Numbered from the stretch's first letter, positions 11,768-18,828 are shown. The stretch: 20,501 nucleotides of DNA from Elysia marginata (GCA_019649035.1 BMAT01007353.1:160891-181391), one strand, 5' to 3'. Notes: generated by a model not told the origin, from the sequence alone. Numbers and translations are program-made.

Positions 11768-14700
11768 TGCGAGTCGGGTTGAAAAAGAAAGATAAAGGAT
11801 AGACTCCAAGATGCAAAGAAGAGGGAGAAACCGACATAGGCAGAGAGGGTTGAGGGCTATTAAGAAAAGGGGCATTTCAGAGAGAGAAAGTGTGGATTAA
11901 GTTGAAAAAGATAATGTCCCCCAGACAGACTGATTGAAAGTAGAGAACAGCAGAGTTATAAAAAAAAATTTTTTTAAGTCCAGAACAGACTATTTTACTT
12001 AAAAAAGCAATCTAATTATTTATGTAAATTTCACTTTTGTGTCCATGACATTGACCCTGTTACTTAACCAAAGTCATTGCTTAGATAAACATAAGCAATT
12101 CTATGATATTTTAAGTTCACAGATGTCAAAATAATCTAAAAGAAAAGAATAGAATTTTCAGCAAGTTATTTGGAGCATTTAAGAAAAATCCAACAAAATT
12201 TTCAACTGACAAATTACCTCATCGAGTAGTTTGTCTCCCCATGGGTGAAATCAAACATGGTTCCCTCTGCAAAACAATCACTGTACATGACGACTGAGCC
12301 ATCCTCTAGCTGACGCCTGCGAGTATCAGCTGATAAAGTATATAGTAAAAATAAAATTACCAACCAAAGTTAACATGAGATCATTTTCACAACAAGTGCA
12401 ATGAGGAAAACATATCTATTTATTTATTCATTTATGTAAGCCTTTGGCAAATCTATTGTTCTGAGTATGCCATTGAATGTGTGTATGTAAAACGTCTAGA
12501 GCTAGTTGCTGTTTGGAATAGGTGCTGTGCAAATAGCCGTCATCATTATCTACAAAGTAATGATATCTACCACATAGTTCTCACTGTTGGTGCAGAATTT
12601 TGCATCAATAATGTGTTAAAAGCGGGTTCTTTTTCAGATGTGTAAGGTTTTTTCCCACTGTGCCACACAAAAAGGTGTGCAATCTGCAAGATGGTAAGCG
12701 GAAGAGATTGGTGTTACCCCAAGACATAAACCTACTGAGACACAGGTCAAAACCATTGAGAGACCTAATAGAAAATCAGGAAAAAAAATTTGTTAAGAGT
12801 AATTACAAGAAAAAAATATGTTTACATATAAATAGACAACATTGAGCAGCAAAGCTCTTAATATCACTTTTAAAATAACAAATGAAAAAAGTAAAAGAAA
12901 AAAATGAGAATCTCTTTTGTTTCTTTTTTAATTGACTTATTGTTACATAGGTCAATCTCTTTAAAAAAAAAAATTTTAAAATGTCACAATTTTTTAAATG
13001 AAGCTGAAAGAGAAGATGAAACAATAGTCAAATAATAGAAACTTACCATGGGGATCATCCGAACCAAAGCTTTGTCCGCCTCCTGTGATGTCAAGTCTTG
13101 CAGATTTCAACCCATAACCCAGGTAGCTACAAAAAAAATTAGGCTAATTATATATTGCCCTCTTAAGTTTTTGAGGAAGACCACTATTCAAAAAACACTA
13201 AAATATTTTCTCACTGCTTTTTTTTTTTTTTTAATTTAAAGTAAAAAAGGTATAGTTGGCTTAGTGGCAGTGTGGCAGAGTGGTTAGCGCGTTGGACTCA
13301 AGATCTAGAGGTCGTGGGTTCGATTCCCTACCATGCCATGTTGCATTTGGCTTGGGAAAGCATTTTACCCTAACTTTCCCCAGTCCACCCACCTGTAAAA
13401 TGGGTACCCAGCTACAGGCGATTCTTGAATTTGTGGTATGCGCCTGCAACACCCCGAGTATGGATTTAAAGTGGCCTTGAAATGTACTGGTCTGCTGGGG
13501 CATTAGTGGAGCTGCTCTGTGGTAACACAGTTACAATGAGTAACAAAGCCAAATTTCCCAAAAGGGATTAATAAAGTGTATATAAATATAATATTACAAA
13601 TTGAGAACCTAACCTTCCTTTTGATTTCAGGGGTATAAATGACAAATGAAAAAAAATCTCAAAATGATGCAAGACTTTTTTTTACTATACCTGTGTGACA
13701 GACAGGAAACCCCCCAGCAAGTTACACAGGTTACCTTTGCAGTAGGTTTTACTAAATATTTCAATTTTTATACTAAGGAAAAGCCCTACAGTCCTGCTAT
13801 TAGTGAAAAAAACCAGACATTACTTTTTATCTAAACAAGATACAGACTTTATAAAAAGCATATATCACAAACAGAAAAAAACTGCTGATTTACAAAATGC
13901 ACAAAAACCTAAAACCTTTCAAGGGGTTCATGTTGGGGATATTTCTGATCATCCACAAAAGCTTTCAGAAAAGAATTTCACAAAAAAAATCCTCTGAAAC
14001 TATCACACCACAACATACAGCTGTAGTTGAAGGCCTAATGGCACAAAATATACTTGAACTATGGCTGCCAATAGAACTAGGTGTACTCTAGAAACTAGGC
14101 CCTAACATAGATTAATCTAGATTTTATTTCTAGACTAGAACTAGGGCCTATATCTAATTCTAGTTCAGGTTCTAGGATACGATCTAAAATAGACCTGGAG
14201 TGGAGAAAGCTGTGTAGTCTCAAAACAAAATTAGGTCTCATGTTAACCATTAACCTAGAATCTATTCTAATTCTGTTGTGTAAGCTATGGCATCAGCGTT
14301 TTTTTTTTTTTAGTGGGCCTGTGAGAGCTGACTATCTGACAAGGATCAAAGAAGGTTCAGTCCAGCTTGGCTAGGAACTCTCCAGTGTGAAACTAAATGG
14401 TTGCTGAAAACCCCATATCTAAAAGGGAAGGCATTGCAAAAGTCTATTTAGTCCATGACAGCTAGAGTAGTGCCCCTGTGCATTCAGTACCCTTGCACTT
14501 GTCAGTATGATTGGTGCTGACTTGGGGCTTTCTTTTTGCTTAATTAAAATAGTAATCAATAAAAAAAGTAATAAATAAACATTTTCTGAAATCCATAAAG
14601 CAGAAAAAGGCTGAAATCAACAGAAATCTGAAAGATTTACAACCCTGTGTTGTGATTCAAATTATTTACAACATTTATCTTTTTTAGAAGGCTTGTGTTC

Positions 14701-17700
14701 TCAAATTTCAGCAAAAGTGAACTTACCTGTGAGTGAATACGTTAAAACTTTCATGCATTAATTTCACTCTGTATAAATCCTTCACAGGACAATCACCCAT
14801 TTGCTGTTGATGAAAAGGTAAAGAGAAGAAAAAAATAATTACAAAGTAACCATACACCAAATGTATTTTTGTATATTTCTTTTTCCACTAATGCAGAAAA
14901 CAAAAATGCATAGCTAAGAGAATTGAGAAAGCATGCTACACAGAAAATCAAAGCCCTTAAAAAGTTTTTCTTAAGCAATTGTATAAAAAAAAGAAAAAAA
15001 TATTGGAATGGATTGTGTAGGAAAATCACAGTCATTGAGACAGAAAGAGGCAGATCAAATATTTACTTTATTTGATAGTTCAAAGGTCACTTGTGTTGAT
15101 CCGCCACCAAGGTCAAAGGCAGTCACCGTGTTGTCATCATCCTCATCCCAGAGAACATCTGGTCAGGAAGAGCATGGAAATTTACTATGCTAAATTTCCG
15201 TGGCCTTAATGTTTATTTCAGGGTTGTAAATGGCCAATTAAAAAAAAAAGCTGAACACAAAGTGAGAAGAGACCCTTAGTGCTTTGGAAATCAAAAGAAC
15301 TATAGAGTAACGAGAAGCAAAGGCAAGTATAGGGGCTTAGAGGGGCAGTGTTCCTTTCAGTTAAATACTCCAAAAGGTTATTTGCAAACATGTGTTGAAT
15401 TATTGATTGATTTTTTACTAAATGAAACTGAGAAAAAAATATAGGCTGAAATCCCAAACTTGATGGAAAAAAAAGCTGAAATCAGCTTAAATATGAAAGA
15501 CTTACAGCACGGTTATTTTCACATTTGTTTGTATCAATTGAATTTCCATACTTTTGTTATTGACTCCACCATACAATTGTTATTTGTAAACCAAGGCAAT
15601 ATTTAGTTACATGCTTAAGAAATCAAATTTTTGCTCACATGAATTCTAGTTTAGTTACTCACCTAATAAAAAGTTGATGGTTACCCAGCCAAATAACCCT
15701 GAAACAATAAAATCAAAATTTCAAAATTTTTATCATGGCCAAATTCTGTAATATAGAGTCTAACAAAGCCAAGAAGGATGCCCAGAAACACTGAATTTGT
15801 TAAGAATGCAGAAAACGGCCAGTAAAAACTATATAAAGGCAAACTCTGTCGAAACAACAGCAGTCTGCTTGTTGTCCTTACTATCTTTTAGCAATGAATT
15901 AGCTGCTTACTTTGAATTCATTATTAAAACACATTGATGGTGTGCATGTAATTTATATTATCTTCAAGAAGCATGTGATTCTAATTAAATTTATTTGCAT
16001 AGCACAAGTCGTTTTATAGTTGATTTGGTCTGTTTACTTTGTCTAATAGAGTTAACATGAAAATAAATACCTTAACTATACCTAATTGGTGTTGATATCA
16101 CGAATAGGTTTAATTACCTTCTTCTTCTCCACTCATTATCATAACTTGGCTTGGATCAGGAAGATAATATGGTGATGAAATAAGCAGCTGTCTTATCTGC
16201 ACAAAAATATTTAAGTTATTAGCATTAAACTTAAGCTTTGAGCAAGTCTTTTATTATTTTAATCTAAAAATAATTTTTTAAATTTCAATTTCAAACTTTC
16301 ATCTCACGTTCCAGAGGTCACCAACAATTGGTTCGCATGAATTAAATATGGTACCCATGATCACTAAAAGCTCCTTTTTTTATGAAACACAGATAATCCT
16401 TTCTTTTCCAACTGAACGAATTCCAAATTTTAACCTCAAAGAACAAAAATGGCATTGAGACATTAGCAGAGATATATATGCGTTATTTATGATTATTGTC
16501 AATGGCCTTTTAAAACCCATATAAGTTTCATTCATTAAATATTTTATATACATACACATATTTGTATTAGCCTACCTTACTAAGAATTGCATCAGCTTTA
16601 GGCCTGGGTAAAAGCCTGAGACCTGCTGTTGCTTTCAGTGTCACTAAAGTTTGTTCCTGCAACTCTTTAGGCACATGCTTTAAACTTCTTTTCAACATGG
16701 GCATCAAACTGTTGGCCGCCTTGTTTATTAGATAAAAAATAAGACAGACAGAAAATGAAGAGACAATACATATTCACAAACAAAAGGAGATGAAGGCATC
16801 TGATACATGTAAGTTTGGCTAAACTTTTATGAATGCTTTTTGTCTAGATGCATGTACATTCCTTGGAGTCTAAAATATTAGTTCCAGTTTTAAAAGCATG
16901 AAAAGTGCTGAGGCTACAACCAAGGGTGGGCACTATTTGAAAAAGAATCCTGAGGTCAGGGTGTGCATTCCATAAAATTGATGTAATTCCCATAAACAGT
17001 AAAAGTAAAATCAATACAGCAGTAAGATTGGCTTTTCCATAAGGAATTTACTAGCAAAAGTTTTTGCTCTCACATGAGTAATGCATATCAAGATCAGGAT
17101 ATTTCTAATTCAAAATGGAAAAAATCCTGACAATGTCCATCCCTGTAAAACATGATTTTTTCAATGTGAGCACAATTCTAAAATAGAGGAGAAAGTAGGC
17201 AAAAAAATTAGAAAGTTTAAAGTCACATTTTGGTGAGTGAAGCAAAAGAGTATTATGGTAGAATGCAGGATTGAAAACTAACATTTTCATTCAAAATTTA
17301 CCTCCTGAGGATGCTTTGAGTATGAAGAAATGCCAGGTTCTACGGATTGAAAATATTCAGATTCTAGTCGCACTCCATCGTTATCTACAAAATCTGTGAA
17401 GCAAAAAAGAATGTTGAAAACTGTTTCTTTGAAACACCAAATTTGACATGAGCTCAAAATCAATGAGAGTAGAATAGAAATAAAACTGACTTTAAAATTC
17501 TTTTTTAAAAAAAGCTTGAAGTATGTAAGATGAGATCAAAAGTTTTCTCAGCCTTGCTGAAGAAGAATCTTCCAGGGAATAAAGCACCCCATGAAAAAAA
17601 AATAAATTTTAAAAAATACCTTGCAACACTTTTATACACTTTAAATGTCCATAAGTTTTTGTTTGAAATAGGTTCATACCGCCACTTCTCGCCTTAAAAT

Positions 17701-17953
17701 GAAAGACGAAAACACGAGAGCCTGTGCTGCCTGCGTCAATCACCACTGAAAAAAGGTCTTGAGCATTGCTGGAAGACCATAGTCCAATCACATGTCCATA
17801 CTTCACAAACAGGAAGGACAAGAGTCCCATGATGGTGATATGCGCTGCCATGCGTAGCCGCCAACGTCTTTGATATCCTGGGTCTAGATCCATCTTTTGC
17901 CCTGGTGGTGGAGGGAGTCCAGAGCTGATTCCACCTAATTTTTTTACTGCCAT
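7754..17953 (-). CDS. ENTPD5/6: ENTPD5/6-type nucleoside diphosphatase, 12 coding exons
   Basis: The spliced reading frame is join(17953-17680, 17393-17302, 16719-16576, 16196-16118, 15698-15663, 15158-15067, 14803-14727, 13126-13047, 12329-12218, 10208-9991, 8284-8172, 7855-7754) read on the minus strand: 1419 nt, 472 residues plus TAG. Seen: basic N-terminus and hydrophobic segment (about 36-59), ACR1 DAGSTGSR (73-80), ACR2 ATAGLRLL (152-159), ACR3 SGEEEG (192-197), ACR4 DLGGGSTQ (224-231), ACR5 SWSLGA (450-455). ACR3 carries the catalytic glutamate of the GDA1/CD39 family. Four Cys (244, 310, 403, 416) and sequons NYS (326) and NFS (407) suit a lumenal enzyme. Known for the family: ENTPD5/6 hydrolyse UDP and GDP to nucleoside monophosphates in the ER/Golgi, supporting glycosylation. 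The uncleaved-looking anchor resembles ENTPD6 more than ENTPD5; no C-terminal membrane segment, which argues against ENTPD1-3 and ENTPD4/7. A single ENTPD5/6 co-orthologue is possible. All conserved motifs are intact, so it is probably functional. Confidence 0.93.
7856..8171 (-). other. ENTPD intron 11
   Basis: 316 nt, GTAAGT..ATAG. Nothing recognisable inside. A short open stretch ending near 7974 (minus) was examined as an alternative last exon and dismissed. Confidence 0.8.
8172..8284 (-). CDS. ENTPD coding exon 11
   Basis: Acceptor TTTTGTTTCAG, donor AACG|GTAAGT; 113 nt, phase 1 in, phase 0 out. Encodes residues 402-439 with Cys 403, sequon NFS (407) and RPFLCIDLIYIYVML. Cys 403 and 416 match the C-terminal disulphide pair known in ENTPD5/6. 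Confidence 0.92.
8985..9845 (+). pseudogene. 5'-truncated RTE-type non-LTR retrotransposon (reverse transcriptase remnant)
   Basis: Conceptual translation gives the C-terminal half of an RTE-clade endonuclease/reverse-transcriptase protein. VRQRCLLSTFLF (about 9000-9033, shifted frame) is followed by DWIMKES, GIQWNLWQ, and CADDMVLL at 9126-9149. This last is the catalytic A/YxDD box, with Phe/Tyr replaced by Cys. Then comes IHRGKFKIL, and an open piece 9333-9587 with GGTDANIKARIGKAK and KSVLLYGYETW. After a TGA replacing a conserved Trp codon it continues as EEVWRQTGQKPVEEE and RMRRWHWIGHTLRQ. In-frame stops at 9150 (TAA) and 9324 (TGA), at least one frameshift and loss of everything 5' make it dead. 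It lies in intron 10, antisense to the gene. Its 3' end carries the short trinucleotide tail usual for this clade. Confidence 0.88.
9846..9886 (+). repeat. (GAT)n tail of the RTE element
   Basis: Eight near-perfect GAT units, one interruption (AATGGT), then further units. It follows directly on the retrotransposon remnant, and RTE elements typically end in such short-unit repeats. Confidence 0.85.
9991..10208 (-). CDS. ENTPD coding exon 10
   Basis: Acceptor CTCTCTACAG, donor TCAT|GTGAGA; 218 nt, phase 2 in, phase 1 out. Encodes residues 329-401. The segment HLFSYFFDVARWARLIP corresponds to the family's FYAFSYYYDxxxxxxLI region, and ENYLSAAKS leads into the Cys 403 helix. The frame runs on past the donor for several codons, but joining to exon 11 restores the conserved Cys. 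Confidence 0.9.
10804..10870 (+). mobile_element. Solo hAT-like terminal fragment
   Basis: Begins CAGGGTTCCTGAAATTTG and runs into TTTTCCAGGACTTTCCATGG. The combination of a CAGGGTTCC terminus with subterminal TTTCCAGGACTTT repeats is characteristic of one widespread hAT group (recalled, not searched). No matching opposite end was found nearby, so it is a fragment. Confidence 0.4.
11528..11546. repeat. A11T8 palindrome
   Basis: Eleven A followed by eight T, then GTAAGTC. A second A9T7 copy followed by AAGTC lies at 11960-11975. Confidence 0.8.
11578..11945 (+). repeat. Purine-rich low-complexity region
   Basis: Largely G/A on the plus strand (GAGAGGTAGGGAGGGAG, GAGAGAGACAGAAAGAG and similar) on both sides of the microsatellite. 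Such tracts can form triplex structures. The long minus-strand open frames here are low-complexity Ser/Leu artefacts. Confidence 0.75.
11703..11764 (+). repeat. Compound microsatellite (AG)15(AC)16
   Basis: An uninterrupted AG run (11703-11732) switches without a gap to an AC run (11733-11764). Likely polymorphic between individuals. Confidence 0.95.
11960..11975. repeat. A9T7 palindrome
   Basis: Nine A followed by seven T, then AAGTC. Similar junction to the one at 11528-11546, on the other side of the purine-rich region. Confidence 0.8.
12218..12329 (-). CDS. ENTPD coding exon 9
   Basis: Acceptor TTTATCAG, donor TGAG|GTAATT; 112 nt, phase 1 in, phase 2 out. Encodes residues 292-328, including SDCFAEG with Cys 310 and the sequon NYS at 326. 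This region is variable in the family; the assignment rests on phase, open frame and the aligned Cys. Confidence 0.85.
12330..13046 (-). other. ENTPD intron 8
   Basis: 717 nt, GTAAGT..TATCAG. Contains a possible SINE tail (about 12430-12555) and A/T-runs at 12963-12977. No gene. Confidence 0.8.
12430..12555 (+). repeat. Possible SINE/LINE 3' tail fragment
   Basis: The sequence TGTAAAACGTCTAGAGC followed by TTTGGAATAGGTGCTGTGCAAATAG and CATCATTATC resembles a recurrent 3' region of invertebrate SINEs (consensus like TGTAAAGCGC..GAGC..ATTGGAAAAGGCGCTATATAAAT..ATTATT). It is diverged and lacks a tRNA-like head. Confidence 0.35.
13047..13126 (-). CDS. ENTPD coding exon 8
   Basis: Acceptor TTTTTTTGTAG, donor CATG|GTAAGT; 80 nt, phase 2 in, phase 1 out. 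Encodes Ser 265 (shared) to residue 291 with YLGYGLKSARLD, a hallmark of GDA1/CD39 proteins, then a Gly-rich loop. Confidence 0.92.
13265..13590 (+). mobile_element. tRNA-derived SINE
   Basis: The head carries RNA polymerase III promoter boxes: A box TGGCAGAGTGG (13273-13283) and B box GGTTCGATTCC (13317-13327). Between them is an anticodon-like arm with loop CTCAAGA, which would give anticodon CAA (Leu). The acceptor and T-stems do not pair properly, so this is a SINE head, not a working tRNA. The body (TTGGGAAAGCATTTTACCC, CCAGTCCACCCACCTGTAAA, TGGGTACCC) resembles conserved central domains of molluscan SINEs, and the end GGGATTAATAAAGTGTAT looks like a LINE-shared tail. Inserted in intron 7, antisense to the gene. 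The open frames on both strands at 13261-13503 are products of this repeat. Confidence 0.82.
14060..14285. repeat. CTAGA-rich low-complexity region
   Basis: Dense in TCTAGA, CTAGAACTAGG, TAATCTAGATT and similar words. It includes an inverted pair TAGGCCCTA (14096-14104) / TAGGGCCTA (14142-14150). Degenerate satellite-like DNA of this type is common in some gastropod genomes (recalled). Confidence 0.55.
14601..14647 (+). mobile_element. hAT-like MITE, copy C (3' end only)
   Basis: GGCTGAAATCAACAGAAATC followed by TGAAAGATTTACAACCCTG matches the 3' ends of copies A and B and retains the intact terminal repeat ATTTACAACCCTG (14635-14647), the exact complement of the 5' end CAGGGTTGTAAAT. No 5' half was detected upstream. 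Confidence 0.6.
14727..14803 (-). CDS. ENTPD coding exon 7
   Basis: Acceptor ATCAACAG, donor ACAG|GTAAGT; 77 nt, phase 0 in, phase 2 out. Encodes residues 240-264 (GDCPVKDLYRVKLMHESFNV..). Its end VFTH joins exon 8 SYLGYGLKSAR to recreate the family's YxHSYLGxGLxxAR motif. It contains Cys 244. Confidence 0.9.
15067..15158 (-). CDS. ENTPD coding exon 6 (ACR4)
   Basis: Acceptor CTGACCAG, donor AAA|GTAAAT; 92 nt, phase 1 in, phase 0 out. Encodes residues 209-239: an acidic run WDEDDD (212-217) and then TAFDLGGGSTQVTFEL. DLGGGSTQ is ACR4, which binds the nucleotide phosphate. The acidic insert before ACR4 replaces the usual glycine-rich loop. Confidence 0.92.
15159..15662 (-). other. ENTPD intron 5
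   Basis: 504 nt, GTGAGT..GACCAG. More than half is the MITE copy B. The rest is AT-rich. Confidence 0.8.
15219..15512 (+). mobile_element. hAT-like MITE, copy B
   Basis: About 294 bp beginning CAGGGTTGTAAATGGCCAAT and ending GAAAGACTTACAGCACGG, a degraded inverted terminus. It is homologous end to end with copy A. The 5' flank GTTTATTT and the 3' flank TTATTTTC share a six-base core (TTATTT), possibly a decayed 8-bp target duplication. Non-coding. Confidence 0.65.
15663..15698 (-). CDS. ENTPD coding exon 5 (36-nt microexon)
   Basis: Acceptor TTGTTTCAG, donor TTAG|GTGAGT; only 36 nt, phase 1 in and out. Encodes the shared Gly 197 and LFGWVTINFLL (198-208), the highly conserved helix after ACR3. 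Both splice sites are strong, and removing it would delete 12 residues in frame. Confidence 0.9.
15699..16117 (-). other. ENTPD intron 4
   Basis: 419 nt, GTAATT..TTTCAG. AT-rich, no repeat or gene recognised. Confidence 0.8.
16118..16196 (-). CDS. ENTPD coding exon 4 (ACR3)
   Basis: Acceptor TTTTTGTGCAG, donor GAAG|GTAATT; 79 nt, phase 0 in, phase 1 out. Encodes residues 171-196 and ends in MSGEEE, the start of ACR3. The ACR3 Gly (197) is completed across the junction with exon 5. The second or third Glu of this run is the expected catalytic base of the family. Confidence 0.92.
16197..16575 (-). other. ENTPD intron 3
   Basis: 379 nt, GTAGGC..GTGCAG. AT-rich, nothing recognised. Confidence 0.8.
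16576..16719 (-). CDS. ENTPD coding exon 3 (ACR2)
   Basis: Acceptor AACAAG, donor TAAG|GTAGGC; 144 nt, phase 0 at both ends. Encodes residues 123-170 with TLKATAGLRLLP, the ACR2 signature, followed by an Ala/Lys helix region. The acceptor has a weak pyrimidine tract but the phase and homology fit exactly. Confidence 0.92.
16720..17301 (-). other. ENTPD intron 2
   Basis: 582 nt, GTAAAT..AACAAG. Nothing recognised. The open frame at 17105-17290 on the minus strand is intronic and has no family features. Confidence 0.75.
17302..17393 (-). CDS. ENTPD coding exon 2
   Basis: Acceptor TTCACAG, donor GGAG|GTAAAT; 92 nt, phase 1 in, phase 0 out. Encodes residues 92 (shared codon) to 122, including the segment ESEYFQSVEPGISSY. 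This matches the family's conserved VxPGLS-type segment after ACR1 (known family pattern). Confidence 0.9.
17620..17679 (-). other. In-frame optional extension of ENTPD exon 1 (alternative donor)
   Basis: Downstream of the exon 1 donor the reading frame stays open for exactly 60 nt and ends at a second plausible donor, CAAG|GTATTT, also in phase 1. Use of this site would insert 20 residues (starting GMNLFQ and including one extra Cys) just after ACR1 without disturbing the frame. The short form aligns better with vertebrate ENTPD5/6 as I recall them, so I take the short form as the default. No transcript evidence is available. Confidence 0.35.
17680..17953 (-). CDS. ENTPD coding exon 1 (start, signal anchor, ACR1)
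   Basis: Encodes residues 1-91 plus one base. The ATG context is GGCATGG, with G at -3 and +4, and an in-frame TGA lies upstream, so this is the first possible start in frame. Pro-rich cytosolic tail (GLPPPPG, 12-18), basic cluster RRWRLR (29-34), then a hydrophobic stretch to about residue 59: type II signal-anchor topology. ACR1 DAGSTGSR at 73-80 is the phosphate-binding loop. The donor GGCG|GTATGA ends the exon in phase 1, and the joined codon is GAT. The frame stays open past this donor to a second donor at 17620 (see that entry). Confidence 0.9.
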
Positions 17954-18015
17954 GCCAAAAAATTTTACTTTTCTTCCTTTTCCAAAATCAAGTGCTTCAT
18001 CATAATTTCATGTAT
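17954..18015 (-). promoter_or_regulatory. Probable ENTPD 5'UTR segment with two upstream ORFs
   Basis: On the minus strand a pyrimidine run ending AAAATCCAG suggests a splice acceptor with the exon beginning at 18015. Between there and the main ATG lie two short upstream ORFs: one at 18011-18000 (3 codons, then TGA) and one at 18003-17965 (12 codons starting MMKHL, then TAA), the latter stopping 11 nt before the main ATG. The non-coding first exon and promoter are not identified. Confidence 0.4.
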
Positions 18016-18828
18016 CTGGATTTTAAAAAAAAAGGATGAGCATGATTTGCTGGTACTTTAAGTTTAAAGCAATTTTTTCATAGTGCAAAGTTAGTGTGCA
18101 AACACAAGCAAGAGATAGAGAAAATACTCCTACAAGTATTAGTTGGAAAATGTTGCATTAATAAAAAAAAAGGTAACCTGCAGAAGCAAAGAGCTACTGA
18201 TGTAAGAACATTATACAATGGTAAACACTGAAGGCATAGTGGCTGACAGTGACACAGCAATACTGAATAGTTATGCTCAGTGTTGGAACCTGTGTCTGTG
18301 AGATAAATTCATGTTTTAACTACACTTACATAATAATACTTTCAAATATAAATAATACTGAACCTTGTTGCAATGACATTTAAAAATTTTTATTGATTAG
18401 TGATATAAAAAATTAAATGATAATATAATTTTAATATTCAATATTAAATTGACATTATTAACAAAACTTTTAGTTTTAACGAAAACAAAAGTTGAACCAC
18501 GCAGCTCTCCCTCTTTAATAATGCATTACTTATCAATTAATCTAAAAGCCAAAACGGACAGTTTGTGGGCCATGAATTGCTTTTCAATGACAAATCTTCA
18601 TACAGCTGATAAAATTATAAATTAAAACAACATACAGCTAATAACTTGCAAAAGAATTTGAATTGAAGATTCTATTGATGGAAAAAATTTCAGACAAGTT
18701 ATACAAAGCCTTTAAAAATGCAACCTAAATTGTTAATGCTTGTGGTCTAAAAACATTATGAGAGCAGGAGCCAGAGTATAGTCCAACATTTTGCAAGTTT
18801 ATGGTATGAAATGATTGTGATAAATATA

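Larger units (their letters stand above)
10209..12217 (-). other. ENTPD intron 9
   Basis: 2009 nt, GTAATT..CTACAG. Holds a hAT-like end (about 10804-10870), a purine-rich stretch with an AG/AC microsatellite and two A-run/T-run palindromes. No coding sequence apart from repeat-driven open frames. Confidence 0.8.
13127..14726 (-). other. ENTPD intron 7
   Basis: 1600 nt, GTAAGT..TTGTAG. Contains a tRNA-derived SINE, a CTAGA-rich low-complexity region and an isolated hAT-like MITE end. Open frames at 13646-14091 show no recognisable protein. Confidence 0.8.

Noticed and set aside
11564-11875. Two overlapping minus-strand open frames of 86-103 codons
   Set aside because: They are translations of the purine-rich and AG/AC repeat, giving Ser/Leu and Cys/Val runs.
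13265-13336. Possible functional tRNA-Leu(CAA) gene
   Set aside because: A and B boxes are good, but the acceptor and T-stems are mismatched, there is no long Leu-type variable arm, and a SINE body follows directly.
13261-13503. Open frames on both strands (66 and 80 codons)
   Set aside because: They lie wholly within the SINE. Open frames like these are often mis-annotated as proteins in genomes with this repeat type.
15008-15193. 61-codon plus-strand open frame
   Set aside because: Antisense shadow of ENTPD exon 6 (ACR4).
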